NCBI RefSeq assembly: GCF_048418805.1
Contig: NC_132781.1
Location: 59,955,148-60,019,147, forward strand
Direction of reading: 5' to 3'
Origin: Vulpes vulpes
Lineage: Eukaryota > Chordata > Mammalia > Carnivora > Canidae
DNA length: 64,000 bases
In this document: piece by piece, positions 56,881 to 64,000 of the stretch
Numbering within the stretch: the first letter of the stretch is position 1
How the letters are laid out: each line of letters opens with the position of its first letter
Notes under the pieces: model-generated
The model's input: the letters and a program-made list of their open reading frames with translations, nothing else
The model's database searches: none
Told to the model about the DNA's origin: nothing
Made by a program: the position numbers and the translations under genes

Positions 56881-59210
56881 GTTCTGTAGATATCTGTGAA
56901 ATCCATCTGGTCCAGTGTATCATATAAAGCTCTCGTTTCTTTGGAGATGTTGTGCTTAGAAGACCTATCGAGGGTACAAAGAGCTAGATTGAAGTCACCA
57001 AGTGTAAGTGTATTATTATCAAAGTATTTCTTCACTTTGGTTACTAATTGATTTATATATTTGGCAGCTCCCACATTCGGTCCTTGTTTTTGTCGATTGT
57101 TCCACTGAACTTCTTCTTAAAGGGGAATTTTAAGAGCCCCCCTTAAAATTTCTTGCAGAGCTGGTTTGGAGGTCACATATTCTTTCAGTTCCTGCCTGTC
57201 TTGGAAGCTCTTTATCTCTCCTTCCATTTTGAATGAGAGCCTTGCTGGTTAAAGTATTCTTGGTTGCATGTTCTTCTCATTTAGGACCCTGAATATATCC
57301 TGCCAGCCCTTCCTGGCCTGCCAGGTCTCTGTGGAGAGGTCTGCTGTTACCCTCATACTCCTCCCCATAAAAGTCAGGGATTTCTTGTCTCTTGCTGCTT
57401 TAAGGATCTTCTCTTTATCTTTGGAATTTGCAAGCTTCACTATTAAATGTGGAGGTGTTGAACGGTTTTTATTGATTTTAGGGGCGGGGGAATCTCTCTA
57501 TTTCCTGGATCTGAATGCCTGTTTCCCTTCCCAGATTCGGAAAGTTTTCAGCTAGGATTTGTTCAAATACATATTCTGGCCCTCTGGCCCTTTCAGCGCC
57601 CTGGGGAACCCCAGTTAAACGTAGATTTTTCTTCCTCAGGCTGTTGTTTATTTCCCTTAATCTATTTTCATGGTCTTTTAATTGTTTGTCTCTTTTTTCC
57701 TCAGTTTTCCCTCTTTGCCATCAACTCGTCTTCCATATCACTCACTCGTGCTTCCACCTCGTTTACCCTCGTCGTTAGGACTTCTAGTTTGGATTGCATC
57801 TCATTCAATTGATTTTTAATTTCTGCCTGATTGGATCTAAATTCTGCAGTCATGAAGCCTCTTGAGTCCTTTATGCTTTTTTCTAGAGCCACCAGTAGGT
57901 TTATAATAGTGCTTCTGAATTGGCTTTCTGACATTGAATTGTAATCCAAATTTTGTAACTCTGTGGGAGAGAGGACTGTTTCTGATTCTTTCTTTTGAGG
58001 TGAGGTTTTCCTTCTAGGTATTTTGCTCAGTGCAGAGTGGCCAAAAACAAGTTGTATTCAGAAAAGGAGAAAAAGAGAGGAGAGAAAGAAGGAAAGAAAA
58101 GTGAAAAAGAAACAAGAAAAAAGGAAGAAAAAAGAAAAAAGAGAAGAAAAAGAGAAGGAAAAAGAAAGAAAGAAAAGGGTGGGGGAAGCAAACAGAAATC
58201 AAAAAGCAAAACAAAACAAAACAAAAACAAAAACAAAGTAAAAAACAGACAAACAAACAAACAAAAAACACGGGGGAGTATCTTCTGTTTCTGTATATTT
58301 TAAGTCCCTAGACTTCCCTTTGGAATTTGTCCGTCTAGTTGGTTTTCTGGGGGAGGGGCCTGCTGTGCTGATTCTCAGGTGTGAGCACTTGGGGGAGCTG
58401 CTCTGCCCCCTGCCTGGTGCAGGGCTCAGTGGGGTTGTTCACCCCGTGAGGCCCCGGGGGGAAGCCACAGTGGCCGGGGCCAGCTCTGGGACCCTGGAGT
58501 CAGCTCCGGCAGTAACTCCGGGGCTCTTCGTCTGCAGGGCCGGGGGCTCCGGGGCGGGGCCGCTGATCTGCTCAGCTCCGGGCAGGAGCGTCCTCGCTGT
58601 CCTGGGCCCTCCCGGCCTCTGCCTGTCCCGGGGGAGGCCGGATCCTGGGCTGTGTCCCGGCGCCCTGTGCTCCGGAGCCTGCGCTGTTGGATTCGCGCTC
58701 CCGCCCTGCAGCCCCCTCCGCGGAGCCGCCGCCCGAGCCCCTCCGAGCTGCTCCGGGTCCCGCCGTGCGCGCTGCAGCCCTTAGGGAGCTCGGCGCACTC
58801 TCCCCGCGGCGCAGGTGCCTGTTACTGTCCCAGGGAGCCCGAGGGCATCCCCGCCTTTCTGGGGATCCTGCTCCAATTCCCCGGGAGGCCTTTCCGCGGG
58901 GCAGGTTGGTGCAGCTCCTGCTCCTCCGGGACGGGGCTCTCCTATCCTGGGGACACTCGCCCCGGCCTCAGCCCGGCTCCTCGCGGGGCCCTCCCCCTTG
59001 GAGGCCTTTTGTGTCTTTATTTCTTTTTCCCCGTCTTCCTACCTTGATAGAAGCGCGAAATCTTCTCTCTGTAGCATTCCAGCTGTTCTCTCTTTAAATC
59101 TTAGGCCGAATTCGTCGATTTTCAGGATGATTTGAAGGTTATCAATGTAATTTGGTGGGGACAGGTGACTTGGGGACCCTACTCTTCAGCCATCTTGCCC
59201 CTCCTCCCCC
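56881..59210 (-). mobile_element. L1_Canis-like element, complete 5' end, inverted (L1 copy 3, right arm)
   Basis: On the minus strand it reads from a complete 5' start at 59210 (GGAGGAGGGGCAAGATGGC) through a CpG-rich 5' UTR (about 58440-59000), a tract that is purine-rich on the plus strand (58050-58270), a broken ORF1 and a little of the ORF2 endonuclease, ending at 56881. An internal deletion near 57080 joins the end of ORF1 directly to the endonuclease stretch coding NVGAAKYINQ, removing about 370 bp. ORF1 is frameshifted near 57705. It lies tail to tail with copy 2. Confidence 0.87.
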
Positions 59211-59832
59211 AAATACACAATTTCTGACAAGGAGATTCAAAGATAAATCTTAGCATGACATAACTGAAAAATTGTTTTTATATAGACAGAGAAAAATGAA
59301 ACCATGTAGTCTAAATTAAATTCTCCACCCTTCCTTTGGCAGTCTCTATCCCTTTATGTAGTTTATTTTTCATTAAGAATGTAGAACTTTTTGATGATGG
59401 ATAGATAGATAGATCCTCATTAGAATGCATATTTCACAAAGCCAGGCTTGTCTCTCCCTTTTTCACAGTGGTGTCCCTACTCCCAGAAGAGTATTTTTTA
59501 CAAAGTTGGTAACCAATAAACAACTATTGTTAAGATTTAATATTAAACTGAATTAATTAAACTCTGTTTCTGAAGGAAAATTATTCCCCAAGTTCATACT
59601 ATCAACACCAGAAACATGTAAAGTCTGAAAGCTCAGAGAGAGGGGTAGGGGGTGGCAGGATCAAGCACCACAAAGTTTACAAGGTGCCCACATGATAGCT
59701 ACTCATGAGTTTAAGGGAGGGAGGTAAAGGTATGAAGACACATGGTTATGGGCTTGTTTGTGATTACACTTATGGAAGAAATGTGTGTTCATCAACTGGT
59801 AAGATCTCCTCTGTTTCCGTTGGCTTTTTGAC
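59211..59832. other. Upstream flank of the OR1L8-type gene
   Basis: Single-copy-like sequence between the L1 5' end and the start codon, with a short GATA repeat at 59397-59413. Any promoter within this flank should lie here; a further 5' exon may lie beyond the L1 pair. Confidence 0.45.
59540..59595. promoter_or_regulatory. Possible OR promoter motifs upstream of OR1L8-type gene
   Basis: AATTAATTAA at 59551-59560 is a homeodomain (LHX2-type) core and TTCCCCAAG at 59584-59592 resembles half of an Olf/EBF site. Known OR promoters combine these two kinds of site. They lie about 240-290 bp before the ATG. The transcription start is unknown, so this is only suggestive. Confidence 0.25.
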
Positions 59833-60762
59833 ATGGAGAAAGCCAACCAAGCCAGCAGTGTCTCTGAGTTCATTCTCCTGGGACTCTCCTCCCAGCCTGA
59901 GGACCAGAAGCCACTCTTTATCCTCTTCCTCACCATGTACCTGATCACCATAATAGGGAACCTACTCATCATCCTGGCCATCCATTCTGATTCCCAGCTC
60001 CAGACCCCCATGTATTTCTTCTTGAGTTTCCTGTCCTTCACTGATATTTGCTTTACAACAACTGTTGTCCCCAGGATGCTAGTGAACTTCCTTTCTAAGA
60101 AGACCATCTCCTATGCTGGGTGTCTGACACAGATGTATTTCATTTATGCTCTGGGCAACACCGACAGCTGCCTTCTGGCAGTCATGGCCTTTGACCGCTA
60201 TGTGGCTATCTGTGACCCCTTCCACTACGTCACCACCATGAACCGCCGCTGCTGTGTCCTGCTGGTGGCCTTTTCCTGCTCACTTCCCCACTTCCACTCA
60301 CTCGTACACACACTGCTACTGAACAGTCTCACTTTCTGTGACTCCAGTGTCATTCACCACTTCCTCTGTGACCTCAGTCCCTTGATGAAATTGTCCTGTT
60401 CCTCCACATTTGTCAATGAAGTTGTGATAATATCAGAAGGTTCTGTTGTTTTGGTGACTCCATTTCTGTGCATCACTCTCTCTTATGTACGAATTCTCAT
60501 CACAGTTCTTAAGATCCCTTCAGCTGCTGGGAAACGCAAAGCCTTCTCCACCTGTGGCTCTCACCTCACCGTGGTCACACTCTTTTATGGAAGCATCTTC
60601 TATGTCTATTTACAGCCCCTATCCACCTACAGTGCCAGGGACCACATAGCAACAATTGCCTACACAGTTCTTTCCTCCATGCTAAACCCTTTTATCTACA
60701 GCCTGAGAAACAAAGACCTGAAACAAGGCCTAAGGAAGCTGATGGGCAGGCGGAAGTCCTAG
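59833..60762 (+). CDS. OR1L8: Olfactory receptor OR1L8-type, intact
   Basis: A 309-residue class II odorant receptor GPCR. Seen: GN at 42-43; QTPMYFF at 57-63; Cys97 and Cys179 for the conserved disulfide; MAFDRYVAIC at 118-127; KAFSTCGSHL at 236-245; SMLNPFIYSLRN at 282-293. No stop or frameshift. The wording throughout, including YAGCLTQMYF and the LLAVMAFDRYVAIC block, agrees with human OR1L8 as I remember it. An in-frame TAA lies a short way upstream, so the ATG at 59833 is the first available Met. Oddity: the N-terminal glycosylation sequon is missing; residues 5-7 read NQA, not N-x-S/T. The 5' end of an inverted L1 lies only about 620 bp upstream, so its antisense promoter activity, if any, would point toward this gene. 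A poly(A) hexamer follows at 61116. Confidence 0.94.
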   Translation: MEKANQASSVSEFILLGLSSQPEDQKPLFILFLTMYLITIIGNLLIILAIHSDSQLQTPMYFFLSFLSFTDICFTTTVVPRMLVNFLSKKTISYAGCLTQMYFIYALGNTDSCLLAVMAFDRYVAICDPFHYVTTMNRRCCVLLVAFSCSLPHFHSLVHTLLLNSLTFCDSSVIHHFLCDLSPLMKLSCSSTFVNEVVIISEGSVVLVTPFLCITLSYVRILITVLKIPSAAGKRKAFSTCGSHLTVVTLFYGSIFYVYLQPLSTYSARDHIATIAYTVLSSMLNPFIYSLRNKDLKQGLRKLMGRRKS

Positions 60763-61469
60763 CCAGAATCTCTGGGAACATGCTCATGAGGGTCTCTGCT
60801 CCTCTGGACCCTGTTTCCCCTGGACAGTAGGTATAATTCATATGTGTCATGCTTGTTGAATGGTATCCATTTCTTTACATTTGCAACCATCAACAATTGA
60901 AACAATTATGATTCAGTAATAGGCTCAAGATCTACCAAGTTCCTAGATTCCATTTCCACATATCTACCTCTCTCTTTCTTCTTTTTCTTCTCCAGAAAAC
61001 CACATCTTTTTCTTTCCCTCTAAGTGCTATTGAAACCTCTGCTTTTCACAAAAATTTCTGGTACTAATTCATACCTGTTCAATTACTTTGATCCCCTTAG
61101 TATTCTTCATACGTTAATAAACTTCTATAATCAGTTTTGCTAGCTTTTTGAAAGTCTTTAAAGTAGTTTAGGATGAGAAGAGAGGCAGAAATAGAGAGAT
61201 TGGGAGTTTCCTAAATTTGAAACTTCCACCAAAGCAAATAATGTGTCTGGCCTGTCAGTTTATACAGAGATCATGCCTCTTCCTTCTTCTCTATTGCTGA
61301 CAGCAGGATTATCCAGGTTTCTGTGATGAACACAAGCCCAACTCTTAGCCTTGATTAGCTAAGTGAATTAGTAGTTCAGCACACCACTGATCAGGCAAGA
61401 ATGCAGGGGCCAGAGTTGCCTCTGGGTCCTTATTCAGGTATAAGATGAATCAGTTCTGAGGATGCAACT
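60763..61469. other. Downstream flank of the OR1L8-type gene
   Basis: Likely 3' UTR then unassigned sequence. Confidence 0.45.
61116..61121 (+). promoter_or_regulatory. Candidate poly(A) signal after OR1L8-type gene
   Basis: AATAAA, 354 bp after the stop codon, in a T-rich context. Confidence 0.35.
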
Positions 61470-61555
61470 TACAGCATGGTGACTATAGTTAATAAGACTG
61501 TATTTTATATCTGCAAGTTACTAAGAAAGTAGATTTTTAAAGTTCTCATCACTTT
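61470..61555 (+). mobile_element. Ancient L1M 3' UTR fragment
   Basis: GGTGACTATAGTTAATAAGA and the following stretch match the L1M 3' end. Short and diverged. Confidence 0.5.
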
Positions 61556-62003
61556 AAAAATGAATAGAAATCACGGCCACATGACTAGTAAGAGGAGAAG
61601 GAGACAGGACTCAAATCCAGGGCTTTCCGTCTTTGTCGTGCTGCTCTAAGATGTAGATTAAAATTGAACACTTAAGCTGGAGGTTAAGTAAAAAGACACA
61701 TATGTATTGTGTGAGACATTGATTTACATTGAGGGCAACAACAGAATGTGTTTCATTTCCTACACATTGTAATGGATGATGTTCACCATGATACACAATA
61801 TTCTCTGTGTAAAAACCCAAAGGCAATTTTCTATCTGGTTTAGTGCCAGGAATAGTCATTATCCTCATTCTTCAGATAAAAACCCAGATATACAGAGGCT
61901 GAGTAACTTGGTTTTTGTTGTTCTTTTTTTGCATTTGATAAGGCTAGTATTTTATATTTTTTATCATTTTCCCTTTAAATTATTATCATCTAGTTCAATT
62001 CTT

Positions 62004-62157
62004 TAAAAAAAATATTTTATTTATTTATAAGAGACAGGCAGAGGGAGAAGCAGGCTCCATGCAGGGAGCCTGATGTGGGACTCGATCCTGGGACTCCAGG
62101 ATCATGCCCTAGTCCGAAGGCAGGCACTAAACAACTGAGCCACCCAGGGATCCCCCT
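62004..62157 (-). mobile_element. Young SINEC_Cf-type SINE
   Basis: Minus-strand SINE with a short CT region. Perfect 16 bp duplication ATCTAGTTCAATTCTT (61988-62003 and 62158-62173). Confidence 0.92.
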
Positions 62158-62214
62158 ATCTAGTTCAATTCTTACAAAGTTGAATTAAGTCAATTTTGTA
62201 CTCGCCATCTATTT

Positions 62215-63065
62215 TTTTCTTTTCTAAATTTTTTATTAGTTTCAGAGGTAGAATTCAATGATTCATCAGTTGCATATAACACTCAGGGCTTATTGAATCA
62301 AGTGCCCTCCTTAATGTCCATTACCCACTTATCCCTTCCCCTCACCCGCCTCCCCTCTAGCAACACTTAGTTTGTTTCCTAGAGTTCAGTATCTCTTAAG
62401 GTTTACTTTCTTCCCAATTTTTGTCTTATTTTGTTTCTTTGTTCTTTTTTCCCCTCTTTTTTTCTTTTTTTCTTTTTTATCAGTTTAAGTGTAGAATTTA
62501 GTGATTCATCAGTTGGATATAATACCCAGTGTTCATTAAATCAAGTGCCTCCCTAGCCCATTACCCAATTATCCCATCCTTCCACCTACTTCCTTCCAGC
62601 AACCCTCAGTTTGTTTCCTAGATTTATGAGTTTCCTATGGTTTGCATCCCTGTTTTCATCTTATTTTATTTTCCCTTCCATTTGTCTATGTTCATCTGTT
62701 TTGCTTCTTAAATTCCACATATGAGTGAAATCATATAGTATTTATCTTTCTCTGACTGACTTATTTTGCTTAGCATAATACCCTCTAGTTCCATCCATGT
62801 CATGGCAAGTGACAAGATTTAATTCTTTCTGATGGTTGAGTAATATTCCATTGCATATATTTACCACTTCTTCTTTATTGATTCATCATCAATGGACATC
62901 TGGGTTCTTTCCACATTTTGGTAATTGGGGACATTGCTGCTATAAATACTGGGGTGCATATGCCCCTTCATATCACCATATTTGTGTCTTTAAATATCTA
63001 GTAGTGCAATTGTTGGGTTGTATGGTAGTTGAATTTTTAACTTTGTGAGGAACCTCTATAGTGTA
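62215..63065 (-). mobile_element. Two tandem old L1 3' ends
   Basis: 62215-62450 and about 62460-63065 each start with T-rich sequence followed by the same 3' UTR words (GATTCATCAGTTG, CAGTTTGTTTCCTAGA). The second extends into ORF2 C-terminal sequence. Both are on the minus strand. Confidence 0.7.
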
Positions 63066-64000
63066 AATTCTTAAAAGCAACTAACTTACTAGCAAGGCCA
63101 CAATGCTCTAAATATCTTCTTTCCTTATCACTAACCTTCAAAGAATTTTCTGAGCCTAACTGTGAAAGACCAACACTATTTTTCCAAAGCCCCTTTACTA
63201 AACATGACAACAATCACTGCCATACCCTGTGCTTTAAATATACATAAACTAACATTAAGCTAATCCCATGTAGAAAAAAAGCTAGTCTAGATGCCTGCCA
63301 AGATACTGAAACACACCGCACACCACTGATGTACCCTCACTGAATCCCTTGAAAACTGCAACCTCCCCAGTTCTAGAATACACCAAGGTCCACACCTGTT
63401 TCCCCAAACATAAAAATATTCACCAACATAATATTTGTTCACCCTTGATAACCCAGAGTTGGGAATACTTACACACCTTTGAGATGTTTTGCTGAAGTTA
63501 TGAAGTTTTAGGATGAGTCCCATAATCAAAACAGGAAGCCTCAGGGCTCTCCTATCCCCTGGGGTCAGCCCTACTATGTGTCATCCCCAGTCGGCTTGCT
63601 CTGCTTAGAGCAATCACAGGACCAGCTCCCTTGAGAAGTCATCACACCACAACTCCTTCAACCTAACAAGGGCCCCGGAGGCCAGCAAACCAGAGCTCAG
63701 ACTCAGGAGACACTGCCTGGGCTTTCACAATCAGGAGGGTCCTTGTCCCCTGAGTCAGGGCATCTTTGCCTTCTGAGATGGGGAGCTGAGAAAGCAGCAG
63801 CATGCTGGGAACCAGACATTAGAGTTTGGAGGCCAGGGAGGGGAAACATGCTATCCCTTTAAAGTAGCATATCAGCTTCCTGCCTTTCCTATCCATCTCC
63901 TTGTTCATCAACCAAGATTGTCATGGGAGAAACGTGAGGGGGTTGTGCTTGGCTGAGAGGAAGATTGGCAGCTGAGTAGCAAATGTGCACAGATCAGCTT
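63066..64000. other. Unassigned sequence at the right edge
   Basis: No family recognised. More GC-rich from 63530 onward; it could be an LTR fragment, but I cannot support that. Confidence 0.4.

Larger units (their letters stand above)
53741..59210. repeat. Large inverted repeat made by two opposed L1s
   Basis: Left arm about 53741-56436, right arm 56881-59210. The unmatched spacer is about 444 bp (56437-56880), all of it ORF2 of the left copy. The arms look highly similar over 5' UTR, ORF1 and early ORF2, apart from the deletion of about 370 bp in the right arm. The outer flanks are old L1 ORF2 on the left and unassigned DNA on the right. Confidence 0.85.

Noticed and set aside
58320..59135. 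Several overlapping 100-150 codon frames rich in Pro, Arg, Ala and Ser
   Set aside because: They are open only because the L1 5' UTR is GC-rich, and the same stretch in the other orientation and copies gives unrelated frames.

Overview
This window is mammalian and almost certainly canid nuclear DNA (dog, wolf or fox type). It carries about two dozen tRNA-Lys-derived carnivore SINEs of SINEC/SINEC_Cf type, many L1 copies of canid (L1_Canis-like) type, older mammalian repeats (MIR, L2, MER5A, MLT1, L1M), and class II olfactory receptor (OR) genes of family 1. The OR content (OR1L4/OR1L6-type, OR1J-type, OR1L8-type) matches the family-1 OR cluster that in human lies on 9q33. Nothing here is prokaryotic: no operons, CRISPR arrays or ribosome binding sites.

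Layout. 1-11 kb: the first copy (A) of an old direct duplication, broken up by SINE and L1 insertions. 11-15 kb: mostly unassigned sequence with two very short L1 tail insertions. 15.3-16.2 kb: an intact OR1L4/OR1L6-type gene on the minus strand, with a SINE whose target-site duplication covers the stop codon. 17.5-18.1 kb: a TIMM9 processed pseudogene. 19.3-24.1 kb: copy B of the duplication. 24-35 kb: old L1M remnants, two L1 insertions with 5' inversion (one with another L1 nested in it), MER5A and MLT1. 36.9-37.35 kb: the 3' end of an ADH5-type processed pseudogene abutting the 5' end of an L1. 37.35-40.4 kb: an L1 with a complete 5' end but no 3' end, fused to an inverted SINE pair. 40.7-43 kb: an L2 split by a SINE and an L1. 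44.7-45.7 kb: an OR1J-type pseudogene (minus). 45.7-49.4 kb: mostly unassigned sequence. 49.4-53.7 kb: an L1 with a possible 3' transduction, then an old L1 with a 5' UTR joined to ORF2. 53.7-59.2 kb: two 5'-complete, 3'-truncated L1s facing each other, forming a multi-kilobase inverted repeat. 59.8-60.8 kb: an intact OR1L8-type gene (plus). 61-64 kb: a young SINE, two old L1 3' ends in tandem and unassigned sequence.

Functionally, the two intact ORs are single-exon odorant GPCRs that would act in olfactory sensory neurons. Everything else with an open frame is retrotransposon-derived, apart from an OR pseudogene and two retrocopies of housekeeping genes. I found no convincing new multi-gene system. 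The most unusual signals are structural: L1 copies that keep their 5' ends and lose their 3' ends, two of them broken at almost the same ORF2 position; the L1 inverted repeat next to OR1L8; a series of 28-94 bp L1 tail insertions with target-site duplications; and a SINE insertion at an OR stop codon. All family names come from reading and memory of the families, with no database search.
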